Notes: generated from the letters alone by a model not told the origin. A stretch of DNA of 52,205 bases from Methanobacterium sp. (GCF_016217785.1 NZ_JACRGA010000016.1:127501-179705), one strand, 5' to 3'; numbered from the stretch's first letter, positions 31,466-45,222 are shown. Program-made: numbers and translations.

Positions 31466-32230
31466 GTGGAACGGTATAATTGTGGCTGGGAAAAACTGAA
31501 GGAAATTGATGGTGAAGCTGGAGAAGCAGTGGTTGAAAGTTTAAAAGACATAGCACCAGATTTGGCCAGGTACATTATTGAATTCTCCTTTGGAGATGTC
31601 TACTCCCGAAATGGAACCACCCTGAAAGAGAAGGAAATTGCAGTGGTGGCGGGATTAACTGCCATGGGAAACGCCGCCCCGCAGCTGAAGGTGCACATCC
31701 ACGGAGCACTGAATGTGGGTGTTTCTACAGAAGAACTGGTGGAGGTTATACTCCAGATGTCATCATACAGTGGGTTTCCCAGTGCCATCAACGGGATCAA
31801 CACTCTGAGGGAAGTTCTACAGGCGAAAAAGATTGACTTCCAGCCAGTACCCGAAAAACAGGAGGGGGATCGTTTCATCCGTGGGGTAGAATGGCTGGGT
31901 AAACTGGATCCAAACCAGGTTCAACTCCTAGAAGAGACCTTCCAGGACATAGCCCCTGATCTCATGGAATTTGTAGTAGGGTTTGGATACGGGGATATCT
32001 ACAGTAGAAAGAATTTAGGCCCTAAATTGAGGCAAATTGCCACCATCGCCGCCCTCACCTGTATGGGCACAGCACAACCACAACTGGCCTTCCATATCAG
32101 GGCAGGTTTAAAGGTGGGTTTAACTAAAGATGAGATAATTGAAACCATCATACTCATGGTAGTTTATGCTGGATTTCCAGCGGCTATAAATGGTATAAAT
32201 ACGGCCAAAGAAGTATTTAACGACATTTAA
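31466..32230 (+). CDS. double carboxymuconolactone decarboxylase-like (CMD) domain protein
   Basis: A 254-residue protein made of two CMD-like repeats, residues about 5-120 and 140-254. The repeats match each other: LKDIAPDLARYIIEFSFGDVYSR against FQDIAPDLMEFVVGFGYGDIYSR, and SSYSGFPSAINGINT against MVYAGFPAAINGINT. The AhpD-type CxxC is missing, so it is not an obvious peroxidase. It starts with GTG after AAGGAGTGGGATAACA. Related proteins are often annotated as carboxymuconolactone decarboxylase family; the real activity is unknown. Confidence 0.88.
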   Translation: MERYNCGWEKLKEIDGEAGEAVVESLKDIAPDLARYIIEFSFGDVYSRNGTTLKEKEIAVVAGLTAMGNAAPQLKVHIHGALNVGVSTEELVEVILQMSSYSGFPSAINGINTLREVLQAKKIDFQPVPEKQEGDRFIRGVEWLGKLDPNQVQLLEETFQDIAPDLMEFVVGFGYGDIYSRKNLGPKLRQIATIAALTCMGTAQPQLAFHIRAGLKVGLTKDEIIETIILMVVYAGFPAAINGINTAKEVFNDI

Positions 32231-32411
32231 TACATGAATTTTTTTTATTGTACTTTAATTAATAACATATGGTATAATTATTATAATAAGTATGGTAATT
32301 TTCTAATTAAGAATATAACTACAAATGGGAATTAATCGCTCTCTCATAATTGTACTAATTAAAGGGCTAACTGTTGAATGGATGTGTTGCTTGACTGGGG
32401 ATGTGTTGATA

Positions 32412-33227
32412 ATGGCAGAGTTACCAGAACTGATAATACTGGCAGGACAGATGGACAGGGAACTCCAATCCAAGGAGTTCCATAAGGGCGAACTTCGCCA
32501 GGAAAAATCTTTAAACCTACCGGTAGATGAGTTTATCCAGAAAATAAGTGGTAAAAATGTATTTAAGGTTTACAATAAAGGTAAATGGATTTTCATCCAG
32601 CTATCTGATGATTACCATCTGCTTTTGAATCTGGGCATGGGTGCTGATGTACTCTATCATGAACCCGGCCGTGAACATCCCGAGGAATATCAGTGCCTTT
32701 TCCAGTTCACCGATGGATCAACCTTTTCCTGTAAATTCTGGTGGATTGGGCGCGCAGAACTCCTGCAGGATGAGGAATTAGCTCAACACAAGGCCACCAA
32801 GGATATTGCAATTTCACCTCTGGACGCAGAATTCACCACAGAACACTTCAGAAAACTCTGCGGGGCACGCTCCCAGATTAAGAACCTCATCCTGAACCAG
32901 AAAAAAATCGGAGGTATAGGGAACGTATACATCCATGATATTCTCTTCAGGGCAAAAATACACCCTCAAAAGGTAGCAAATACTCTGGAAACGTGTAAAG
33001 TGGACAAACTCCACGGTATAATTCGGGAAAACCTTAAAAATGCCACAGAAATAGGTGGATTGGCCTATGAAAAAGATTTCTATGGCCAGAACAATGGATT
33101 TGATCGTGATTACTTCCTGGTGGCGTACAAGGAGGGTGAGCCCTGTCCTGAGTGCGGTAACACCATTGAAAAGATTAAAACCGGAAGCACATCTTCATAT
33201 ATCTGTCCCAACTGTCAGGAGTTGTAA
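32412..33227 (+). CDS. Fpg/Nei family DNA glycosylase-like protein with altered N-terminus
   Basis: A 271-residue protein of the Fpg/MutM-Nei family, read from MAELPELIILAG at 32412. An upstream in-frame ATG at 32325 would put a hydrophobic 29-residue leader before the motif and is unlikely. The helix-two-turns-helix (LNQKKIGGIGNVYIHDIL) and the C-terminal zinc finger (CPECG...CPNCQ) are present. The catalytic N-terminal Pro of MPELPE is replaced by Ala (MAELPE). The zinc-finger arginine of the usual GR(S/T) signature is also absent (GSTSSYICPNCQ). It may use its N-terminal amine differently or be non-catalytic. Confidence 0.82.
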   Translation: MAELPELIILAGQMDRELQSKEFHKGELRQEKSLNLPVDEFIQKISGKNVFKVYNKGKWIFIQLSDDYHLLLNLGMGADVLYHEPGREHPEEYQCLFQFTDGSTFSCKFWWIGRAELLQDEELAQHKATKDIAISPLDAEFTTEHFRKLCGARSQIKNLILNQKKIGGIGNVYIHDILFRAKIHPQKVANTLETCKVDKLHGIIRENLKNATEIGGLAYEKDFYGQNNGFDRDYFLVAYKEGEPCPECGNTIEKIKTGSTSSYICPNCQEL

Positions 33228-33343
33228 ATTGTCACTTAATACCATAATCGATAGTTTAATTTAGAAAGTAGGTTAAATTAAGAAATAGAAATTTTCAGGA
33301 GATACATATTACAGGATACATATATTTCAGGAGATAACCAGTA

Positions 33344-34000
33344 ATGGATGAAATTGCCATAAATATCAGGGCTGTTAACCAGCCAGGAGTTCTGCGGGAC
33401 ATCACAGAATTAACTGCCATATGTGGAATTAACATAACCTACACCCACCTCTTTGTCGAAGATAAAGACCATGCCTCATTATATTTGGAGTTAGAGGCAG
33501 TTAAGAATGTGGATAAGTTAATAGAGAATATTAGAAAGGTTGAAGCAGTGCGAAGTGTTGAAGAATGCCCCACACTTCAGGATGTTTATGGTAAGAGAAT
33601 CATCATTATTGGTGGCGGGGCACAGGTGGCCATGGTGGCCCAAGGTGCCATCACCGAGGCCGACCGTCACAACATCAGAGGAGAACACATCAGTGTGGAC
33701 ACCATCCCTCTGGTGGGTGAAGAAGACCTATCTGAGGCAGTATCTGCGGTGGGAAGACTCCCCAGGGTCGGTGCACTGGTACTTGCCGGTTCCCTCATGG
33801 GAGGGAAGATCACCGAGGCCATAGATGAGATAAAAAAAGACCACGAAGTCATAGTAATCAGCCTCAACATGCCGGGCAGTGTAACTGAAAAGGCGGATCT
33901 GGTGGTAACCGACCCAATCCAGGCTGGAGTGATGGCAGTGATGGCAGTGGCAGACACTGCTATATTTGATATTAAAAAACTTGGTCAGAAAAGATTTTAA
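33344..34000 (+). CDS. ACT domain/DUF5612 protein, possible EhbQ
   Basis: A 218-residue protein. Residues 1-70 form an ACT-like regulatory domain (INIRAVNQPGVLRDITELTA). The rest has a conserved nucleotide-like loop IIIIGGGAQVAMVAQGAI and GALVLAGSLMGGKITEAIDE. From memory, related proteins in Methanobacteriales have been annotated as EhbQ or DUF5612; I cannot confirm this here. It is separated from ehbP by about 15 kb of accessory genes. It could be a regulator rather than a structural subunit. No operon partner is close. Confidence 0.7.
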   Translation: MDEIAINIRAVNQPGVLRDITELTAICGINITYTHLFVEDKDHASLYLELEAVKNVDKLIENIRKVEAVRSVEECPTLQDVYGKRIIIIGGGAQVAMVAQGAITEADRHNIRGEHISVDTIPLVGEEDLSEAVSAVGRLPRVGALVLAGSLMGGKITEAIDEIKKDHEVIVISLNMPGSVTEKADLVVTDPIQAGVMAVMAVADTAIFDIKKLGQKRF

Positions 34001-34111
34001 ACTAAAAAAAGGTGGTTTAAAGACCTCACCACGAGATCTTTAAAATAAATTTGAAAAATATTAACTTGCTGAATTTAAACTTATTTCTGGTTTAAACTTT
34101 TTCAGTGATAC

Positions 34112-34393
<282 letters not shown>

Positions 34394-34590
34394 GGTATCA
34401 CCACTTATAATACTGTTCCTAAAAGGATTTATATCTTTATTAATTACTCGCATAGAATTATTCCAGGATGGAATTGGAATCATTTAATACTATTTGCCAA
34501 CAAATATTAATCTGCACAAATATCTCTTTGCCAAACATTTAATCTAAACTAAAATTCCAGATGATGAAAATATCCGAGGGGTGAGATGAA

Positions 34591-35094
34591 ATGACACTTC
34601 ACTGTGATGGTATGGATGGGCTGGTGGTTAAAGCGGCTGAAGAAGCTCTGGAGATGGAAAACATTAATTATGTGCTTCCATTTATCCGGGAAAAATATGA
34701 GGATGAGCTGAAAGATGCCTTTGAAAGAACAACCACGGTAAGAGAGCTTTCTGGAGATGCAGCTGAACTTGCCGATTACTGGTTCTTTGAAACAGCAGTC
34801 AGATTATACTTAAAAGGCAGGGGGAAGGCTTACACGGGACTGAAACCCTCCCAGATCAATGAAGAACCAGTTATTAACATGGCGGAACAGGCGGTTAGAA
34901 CTGAGAACATTAACGATCTCATGAATTTCATCATGAACTCCATCAAAGAAGATGTTTGGGTCCGATTTGACGATGTTCTATCCAAAAAAGATTATGATAT
35001 AAATGATGTGGATGATGCCCGGGATTACATAGATTCACTTTTAAACTTCTTCGGTTACATGCAACAGTTAATCGAATTCATGGAAGAAGGTTAA
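34591..35094 (+). CDS. DUF6448 family protein
   Basis: A 167-residue soluble helical protein opening MTLHCDGMDGLVVKAAEEAL, with the family pattern HCDxMDGxVV and the middle segment LADYWFFETAVRLYLKGRGK followed by AYTGLKP. These features match DUF6448. GAGGGGTGAGATGAA is a strong ribosome binding site. The conserved His and Cys near the N-terminus may bind a metal, but no activity is known. It is not operon-linked to its neighbours. Confidence 0.78.
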   Translation: MTLHCDGMDGLVVKAAEEALEMENINYVLPFIREKYEDELKDAFERTTTVRELSGDAAELADYWFFETAVRLYLKGRGKAYTGLKPSQINEEPVINMAEQAVRTENINDLMNFIMNSIKEDVWVRFDDVLSKKDYDINDVDDARDYIDSLLNFFGYMQQLIEFMEEG

Positions 35095-35134
35095 AATCGG
35101 AAAAAGTTAAAATTCATATCTGGAACTCTAAATT

Positions 35135-35170
35135 AAAGGTTTAAATCTATTCAAAGGTTTAAATCTATTC
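35135..35170. repeat. perfect 18-bp tandem duplication
   Basis: AAAGGTTTAAATCTATTC occurs at 35135-35152 and again identically at 35153-35170, in the spacer after the DUF6448 gene. ATTATAGGT is also duplicated shortly after (about 35174 and 35189). Confidence 0.9.
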
Positions 35171-35241
35171 AATTATTATAGGTCAAAATATTATAGGTTT
35201 AAAAATTTATTTCACTGAAAAATAGGTAAGGTGGATGTAAA

Positions 35242-35565
35242 ATGAATGATGAACTAAAATCTGTGGTTATTAATGTAGAAGATTTGCTTGATTATCAGGA
35301 AGGGGCAGTTGTAAGTCGGGAGATAATCCGCAAAGAAACCGGAACTGTCACCATATTCGCTTTTGATAAGGGGGAGGGATTAAGTGAACACACCGCACCC
35401 TTTGATGCTATGGTTCAGATAATTGATGGGAAGGCAGAAATAACCATTTCTGGTAAAAAGAACACTCTCCAGAGGGGGGATATGATCATCATGCCTGCGG
35501 GCGAACCACACGCCCTCCACGCCCTGGAACAATACAAAATGATCCTGACCATGATCCGGTCATGA
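35242..35565 (+). CDS. cupin domain protein
   Basis: A 107-residue single-domain cupin. The first cupin motif region is EGLSEHTAPFDAMVQIIDG, the second LQRGDMIIMPAGEPHALHAL, with conserved histidines H and H/E in the right places for a metal site. AAGGTGGATGTAAA precedes the start. Small cupins of this kind include sugar isomerases and regulators, and no substrate can be predicted. The spacer downstream carries a 14-bp tandem duplication. Confidence 0.85.
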   Translation: MNDELKSVVINVEDLLDYQEGAVVSREIIRKETGTVTIFAFDKGEGLSEHTAPFDAMVQIIDGKAEITISGKKNTLQRGDMIIMPAGEPHALHALEQYKMILTMIRS

Positions 35566-35571
35566 TATATT

Positions 35572-35599
35572 CAGTTCTTAAATCACAGTTCTTAAATCA
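35572..35599. repeat. perfect 14-bp tandem duplication
   Basis: CAGTTCTTAAATCA at 35572-35585 is repeated at 35586-35599, seven bases after the cupin stop codon and before a T9-type tract. Confidence 0.9.
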
Positions 35600-35847
35600 C
35601 ATTTTTTTTTACTTTCATTAATTTTACGCTATCTTAAAAAGTCATATGCCATCCCACTAAATACAAAACCCAATTAAAAACATTTAAATTAAAAACAAAA
35701 CTATAAAAATTAAAAAATCCCCTTATACTCAGGGTATAAGGGTTAAATTATCGAATAAATAATAGAATCATTTTTATTCTAATCATTCTTTATTCAAATC
35801 ATTTTTTATTCTTTTATTCGCCGATCTTAGATGTTTAATTTAAGTAT

Positions 35848-37131
<1,284 letters not shown>

Positions 37132-37290
37132 TTAAATCATTCCGAAATTCTTTTTTATACCTGTTTTTATGTCTACGAGTAGTTTAATATGACAATTGTT
37201 TAGTTTAAGTAAATAATCGGTTAAACTCGTTTTTAATATAATAACTGATGAATAGATTCTACTGAATTGATCTATTTTCAAATCCGAGAT

Positions 37291-38316
<1,026 letters not shown>

Positions 38317-38348
38317 GAATTAATTTAATGCAGGGCATATTATTAAAT

Positions 38349-38732
38349 ATGATAGTAAAAAGATTGGTGCCAGGCCAGGACCTCAAAAAGTCCCTGGAAG
38401 AAATAAGGGACAATAAAGGGTTAAAATCAGGTGTAATTCTGTGTTTGGTGGGTAGTCTGGATGAAGCAGTTTTAAGGATGGCTGATGGGAATAAAAAGAC
38501 TATTAATGGGCCATTGGAGATCGTTTCTGCAACCGGGACCATAGCCACCAACGGGGTTCACCTGCACCTGGCAGTGGCTGATAGCCAGGGTAATGTCAGG
38601 GGAGGACACCTGATGAGGGGCTGTCCAGTGCACACCACGGTTGAAATTTGTATTTCATGTCCAGATATGGTTTTCAAGCGAGTAAACGACCCTGAAACTG
38701 GTTACCGTGAACTTGAAATTTTCCCCCAGTAG
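38349..38732 (+). CDS. PPC/DUF296 domain protein
   Basis: A 127-residue PPC (plants and prokaryotes conserved) domain protein, as found in DNA-binding and NAD- or metal-binding relatives. Motifs are VKRLVPGQDLKKSLEEIRD at the start, SGVILCLVGSLDEAVLRMAD, and HLHLAVADSQGNVRGGHL with the conserved His pair. The ATG at 38349 is preferred because it matches the usual N-terminus; an in-frame ATG at 38328 would add seven residues and leave 11 bp to the divergent gene. Function uncertain. Confidence 0.8.
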   Translation: MIVKRLVPGQDLKKSLEEIRDNKGLKSGVILCLVGSLDEAVLRMADGNKKTINGPLEIVSATGTIATNGVHLHLAVADSQGNVRGGHLMRGCPVHTTVEICISCPDMVFKRVNDPETGYRELEIFPQ

Positions 38733-38850
38733 TACTTGAATACCAGTAGTACTATGAATTTTTTAGAGTAAATGAAATTCAGAATAAATTGAAATTCAGA
38801 GTGAACTGAAAATAATTTGGGAATACTATTAAAATTTTTCTCATGGAATA

Positions 38851-38878
38851 TTCCAGAAAAGTTTTTCCAGAAAAGTTT
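38851..38878. repeat. perfect 14-bp tandem duplication
   Basis: TTCCAGAAAAGTTT at 38851-38864 is repeated at 38865-38878, in a spacer that also shows near-repeats GAAATTCAGA (about 38773 and 38790) and GGCAGACTCA (about 38887 and 38909). Confidence 0.9.
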
Positions 38879-38985
38879 CAAATTGGGGCAGACTCAAAAT
38901 ATCAATTGGGCAGACTCATAAATGATCAGATCCAATTATATAATCATACTCAAAGAAAGTACCCAATAAAAAGGCCAGGATTATC

Positions 38986-39558
38986 ATGAAACAAAAAACA
39001 CTCGAACCAGGTATTTTGTATGATGGAAGTCAAATAAAGCCAATGTGGGCATTCCAAGAGTTGGGAATAAAGGGTTCCAGTATCGTGACCTGGATCGGTC
39101 CTATGAATATCCACTCCTATGAGTTAATTGATTATGAAGATGTGGGGTTAGAGATAAAATCGGCAGAGATGGTTCACTTCATAATCGAACACTTCGATGT
39201 GCAACCGGCAGACATGAGACTCTGCTATCACCGGCAAAGGATTCTGGTGATGATCGTCAAGGATATACTGGAAGAAATGGGTATTAAAACTCTCCGCAAG
39301 GGTGATGATCTTTACGTTGCCCGGGGCAAGCTCAGCGTATCCATTGCATCCTGTTCGGTGAGCAGCATGAAAATCCACTTCGCCATGAACCTCACCTGCC
39401 AGGGAACACCCCTAGATGTGAAAACCACAGGTTTAACCGAGTGCACACCCAGCCTGGCCCGTGAAGATATTCCTGAAATGGCAGAAAAAATATCTAAAAT
39501 CTATGTAAGGGAGATTAACGATATAGAGCAGGATATTTCCAAAACCAGGGTGTTTTAA
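38986..39558 (+). CDS. DUF366 family protein
   Basis: A 190-residue protein of the archaeal DUF366 family. Conserved stretches include LYDGSQIKPMWAFQELGIKG, NIHSYELIDYEDV, FIIEHFDVQPADMRLCYHRQ and SIASCSVSSMKIHFAMNLTC. The repeated Cys/His residues suggest a metal or cofactor site. It sits upstream of QueD and QueE on the same strand, with a 145-bp gap, so a role in deazapurine/archaeosine metabolism is only a guess. ATTATC directly precedes the ATG; the ribosome binding site is weak. Confidence 0.82.
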   Translation: MKQKTLEPGILYDGSQIKPMWAFQELGIKGSSIVTWIGPMNIHSYELIDYEDVGLEIKSAEMVHFIIEHFDVQPADMRLCYHRQRILVMIVKDILEEMGIKTLRKGDDLYVARGKLSVSIASCSVSSMKIHFAMNLTCQGTPLDVKTTGLTECTPSLAREDIPEMAEKISKIYVREINDIEQDISKTRVF

Positions 39559-39703
39559 AGGATTCACTAATAATTTCATACATCACACTCATATTATATC
39601 ATAAATCTTAATAGCGAAAAAATCACTATCAAACCCTCATAAAAGAAAATAAATAAATTAAATTCATTAAAATATGTTTTAAATAATTAGAAGGTTTTTT
39701 AAA

Positions 39704-40180
39704 ATGAAAATAGTTATCAATGGAATACACGCTAACTTGAGATTCGCATCAGCCCACATGATCCCCTGCCATGAATTCTGCGGAGGAATACACGGCCACT
39801 CTTATCACGTGGATGTCATTGTGGAAGGAGAACGTGGCGGTCAGTTTGGATTCGTGGCTGACTTTAAAACAGTCAAGGGACTGGTAAGAAAAATGTGCAA
39901 GGAACTGGATCACAAGCTCCTCATACCAGAAGAAAGTAAAGAACTTGTTTTTAAAAGTAAAGACCCGGTGGAGTTCTCCATAGGAACTAAAGAGTACAAA
40001 ATCCCCAGAGAAGACTGCTGTCTCCTGCCACTACCCTCAACATCTGCCGAGGACCTGGCAGAGTACCTGGCTGATAAACTATTCCAGGCACTCCAGGATG
40101 AAGGAGACATCAAAAGCGTGGAAATATGCGTGAATGAAGGAATCGGTCAGGGTGCTTATTCCACCAAAACCGTAGAGTAA
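39704..40180 (+). CDS. queD: 6-carboxytetrahydropterin synthase-like protein (QueD/PTPS family)
   Basis: A 158-residue PTPS-fold enzyme. The zinc-binding histidines appear in RFASAHMIPCHEFCGGIHGHSY (H, then HGHSY) and the catalytic Cys in HEFCGG. Further matches are FVADFKTVKGLVRK, KELDHKLLI and STSAEDLAEYLADKL. In archaea it makes a deazapurine precursor for archaeosine in tRNA. It has an insertion (about residues 75-105) compared with bacterial QueD. QueE begins 13 bases after its stop. Confidence 0.9.
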   Translation: MKIVINGIHANLRFASAHMIPCHEFCGGIHGHSYHVDVIVEGERGGQFGFVADFKTVKGLVRKMCKELDHKLLIPEESKELVFKSKDPVEFSIGTKEYKIPREDCCLLPLPSTSAEDLAEYLADKLFQALQDEGDIKSVEICVNEGIGQGAYSTKTVE

Positions 40181-40193
40181 TGGGGGATTCAAA

Positions 40194-40901
<708 letters not shown>

Positions 40902-40905
40902 TATA

Positions 40906-41459
<554 letters not shown>

Positions 41460-41467
<8 letters not shown>

Positions 41468-42287
41468 TTTGAGCCCGGTGGAAAAAGTAATGACCCCGGA
41501 TCCTGTCACCGTATCTGTGGATACACATGCCACCAAGGTAAGGTCCATTTTCCGTGAAGAAGGATTCCGAACCATCCCTGTAGTATCCGAGAACCGCTTA
41601 CAAGGTGCCGTAACCCGTGGAGATATGATGAACATATCCTCCACTAAATCAAATATTGATGCCCGGGGAATAATGGAAAAACCCCGAGTGATCGCCACTC
41701 CAGATATGGATTTAATCCACCTGGCCAGGGAGATCATGAAAGCAGGCACAGTCTACGCTCCAGTTGTGGAGTCACCAGATAACATGCACCTGGTGGGAAT
41801 AGTAACTGTGGCTGATATTTTAAGAAAATTTCTCTACAACGGACTAAAACCCGACCATGAAACCCTGGAAGGCATTGCCACTTCCAATGTGGTTACCTGT
41901 AATTACAATGACCTCATCTCCCATGTCTGGAAACGAATGGACGAATCTGGATATTCCGGACTTCCAGTGATGAAGACGGGTAAGATTATAGGGATCATCA
42001 CCAGGATGGACATCATCCGATCCCGCCACGTGAGGATGGGTTTTGAATCTGATTCTGAAATGCAGGGATCCATTAGGGTGGAGAAGGTTATGAAAACACC
42101 CCCGGTGGTGGCAACCCCCCAAACCCCAACCAGTGCGGCTGGGGAAATAATACTGGAGTATGATATTGGGAGAATACCCGTGGTTGAAAATCCAGTATAT
42201 GTTAAAAGAGAACCCCGAAGAGCTAAAGAAGCCGATCTAGTTGGTATAGTTTCAAGGGAAGATATTTTATGGTCCTATATCAGATGA
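41460..42287 (+). CDS. four-CBS-domain protein
   Basis: A 275-residue protein with four CBS repeats, recognisable by VEKVMTPDPVTVSVDTHATK, ARGIMEKPRVIATPDMD, SNVVTCNYNDLISHVWKRMD and VEKVMKTPPVVATPQTPTSA. It starts with GTG at 41460, overlapping the previous stop. A TTG at 41469 is a second possibility. The second CBS gene in the cluster. No catalytic domain is present, so it is likely a ligand sensor or partner-binding protein. A repeat-rich spacer (42413-42529) follows. Confidence 0.9.
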
Positions 42288-42412
42288 TGTCCCGACCATT
42301 ACTTGTAAAATCCCCTAAAATGGGTGCTAAACTATTTTTAAGAAATTTTATTATTCTAAATAAATTCTGGATTATTTCTATCAGTAAAATGAGTAGTTCT
42401 ATCTATAAATAT

Positions 42413-42529
42413 GAATTCAAGGCTTTATTCAAGGTTAAATCTAAGGATGAATTAAAGGTTACCTTTAAGGATTTATTCAAGGTTATATCTGAATTCAAGG
42501 TTATCTTTAGGTCTAAATTAAAGGCTTAA
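42413..42529. repeat. degenerate repeat array with 6-bp-multiple spacing between CBS genes
   Basis: Copies of TTCAAGG/TTAAAGG begin at 42416, 42428, 42452, 42476, 42494 and 42518, spaced 12, 24, 24, 18 and 24 bp. All spacings are multiples of 6. An 86-codon ORF crosses the region (42269-42529), but its composition (Lys, Phe, Leu only) reflects the repeat and it has no ribosome binding site. The array lies in the 282-bp spacer between the second and third CBS genes. Confidence 0.8.
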
Positions 42530-42569
42530 AGATGGATTCAATGTTATCTCTAATATTAGAGGTGTATAG

Positions 42570-43511
<942 letters not shown>

Positions 43512-43545
43512 CACGGTTCTTTAAAACTTTTTAGGGGCGAGTTGC

Positions 43546-44388
43546 ATGATGAAAATCGAGGATGTAATGAACGAGGAAGTAATATTAGCCGAGGAAAACG
43601 AACAAGTAAGCCATGCCCGAAACCTAATGCTCAAACACGGCTACAGCCGTATTTTGGTGGTTGATCAGGAAGGTAAACCAGTGGGCATCCTGACTGAAAA
43701 AGACTTAACCCGAAAAATGAGGTCCAACGGACCAAAATGGAAAAGGAGAACCATCGATAAAATCAGCATCCGCAGGGTCATGACACCCAACCTGGTGACC
43801 CTCACCCCCTTCCGAGAAGTTCAGGAGGCAGTGGAGCTCATGATCAAAAACGACATCAGCTCCGTACCTGTTGTGGATGGGGATGAAGTGGTGGGGATCA
43901 TAACCAAAAGTGACCTTATGGAATTCTACCGCCAGAAATTCACGGGCAAATGGAAAGTATCCGACCTCATGACCAGTGAAGTGATAACTGTCAATGAAAA
44001 TCACAGCATTGGGCACGTTATTGGGATAATGGAAGATCAGAAAATCGGCAAAGTCATAGTGGTGAGGGATAATGAGCCAGTGGGAATCATAACTTCTGCA
44101 AATATATCCTTTGCCAACGTGGAAGACCCTGAAACAGGAGTGAGTGTGGAAAAAATAGCATTCCTGCGGAACATCGATGGTCAGGAGAAGAGAAATGTTC
44201 GGGAGGTGTCTATGGTCACAGCAGGAGATCTCATGACTAACCACCTTATAAAAATCGAGCAGGATGAAGACGCCGCCAGTGCCGCTGATATTATGGCTAA
44301 AAAAGATGTTAGTGGAATTCCAGTGGTCAGTGATAATGAACTGGTGGGAATAATCACCAAAACGGATATAATCCGGGGAATCCAGTAA
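43546..44388 (+). CDS. four-CBS-domain protein
   Basis: A 280-residue protein with four CBS repeats, recognised by MKIEDVMNEEVILAEENEQV, IRRVMTPNLVTLTPFREV, VSDLMTSEVITVNENHSI and TAGDLMTNHLIKIEQDED. The start region reads ATGATG, so the first or second ATG may be used. GGGGCGAGTTGC precedes it. The fourth CBS gene; the fifth starts 18 bp after its stop. The four repeats suggest two Bateman modules in one chain. Confidence 0.9.
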   Translation: MMKIEDVMNEEVILAEENEQVSHARNLMLKHGYSRILVVDQEGKPVGILTEKDLTRKMRSNGPKWKRRTIDKISIRRVMTPNLVTLTPFREVQEAVELMIKNDISSVPVVDGDEVVGIITKSDLMEFYRQKFTGKWKVSDLMTSEVITVNENHSIGHVIGIMEDQKIGKVIVVRDNEPVGIITSANISFANVEDPETGVSVEKIAFLRNIDGQEKRNVREVSMVTAGDLMTNHLIKIEQDEDAASAADIMAKKDVSGIPVVSDNELVGIITKTDIIRGIQ

Positions 44389-44406
44389 TTACCGGGGGAG
44401 TCCAAG

Positions 44407-45222
44407 ATGCATGTGAAAGATATTATGGCAAAAGATGCAGTTGTGGTGGACAAAGACCAGAACATTCACGACGCACTGAAATTAATGAAAAAAAATAAAG
44501 TATCCAGGTTACCGGTTATAAACACCAACCAGGACCATCAGAAAGAACTGGTAGGGATCATAACCGAGAAAGACATATCTCTTCGCCTGGGATCATCCAA
44601 ATACGGCAACCTGGCACCATCCCACTTCCATGTCTCCACAGTGATGACATCTCAACCATTTACTGCTGAAGGCAACCAGACACTGGGAGATGCTGCCCAG
44701 CTCATGCTGGATAATGGAATCGGAGGCCTGACTGTCCTGGATGGTAGCAGGATCATAGGGATGATCACCAAAACCGACTTCCTGCACACCTGCCAGGGCA
44801 GACCCTTCACCGATATCGCAGTAAAAGAAAGAATGCGCTCTGAGGTCACCACTATCGGACCGCAGGACCGGCTGGTACACGCCAGGAGGATCATCATCGA
44901 TGAGGGTATTGGCCGACTCCCGGTAATGGAGGATGGCCAGCTCCAGGGAATGATAACCGCTAAAGACATAGCCCTGGCAATGATGTCCTTCCGAAAAGTA
45001 GTTCCTGACAAGTACAAACCCGCCAGGATACGTAACCTACTGGTGGAAGATGTGATGATCCAGAATGTGAAAACCATCACCGAAGAAAAAACCATGGCCG
45101 AGGTAGCACAGATCCTGCTGGATGAAAACTTCAGTGGACTACCAGTGGTGGATGAAGATGGAATGACTGGAATAATCACCAAAACCGACTTCCTGAAACT
45201 GATAGTGGAACTGGAAAAGTGA
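44407..45222 (+). CDS. four-CBS-domain protein
   Basis: A 271-residue protein with four CBS repeats (MHVKDIMAKDAVVVDKDQNI, STVMTSQPFTAEGNQTLGD, KERMRSEVTTIGPQDRL, VEDVMIQNVKTITEEKTM). It is the fifth and last gene of the CBS cluster and is followed by a terminator-like hairpin at 45246-45263. From memory, Methanobacteriales carry IMP-dehydrogenase-related proteins of this type. They have no catalytic IMPDH domain. The sensing ligand is unknown. Confidence 0.9.
   Translation: MHVKDIMAKDAVVVDKDQNIHDALKLMKKNKVSRLPVINTNQDHQKELVGIITEKDISLRLGSSKYGNLAPSHFHVSTVMTSQPFTAEGNQTLGDAAQLMLDNGIGGLTVLDGSRIIGMITKTDFLHTCQGRPFTDIAVKERMRSEVTTIGPQDRLVHARRIIIDEGIGRLPVMEDGQLQGMITAKDIALAMMSFRKVVPDKYKPARIRNLLVEDVMIQNVKTITEEKTMAEVAQILLDENFSGLPVVDEDGMTGIITKTDFLKLIVELEK

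Noticed and set aside
32325..32411. Upstream start for the Fpg-like protein
   Set aside because: It would add a hydrophobic leader before the conserved N-terminus, which must be near the amino end in this family.
18046..33343. Prophage or integrated plasmid
   Set aside because: No integrase, transposase, tRNA-associated repeat or phage structural gene was seen in the accessory block.
42269..42529. ORF of 86 codons after the second CBS gene
   Set aside because: Its sequence is mostly Lys, Phe, Leu and Val produced by the repeat array, and it has no credible start signal.
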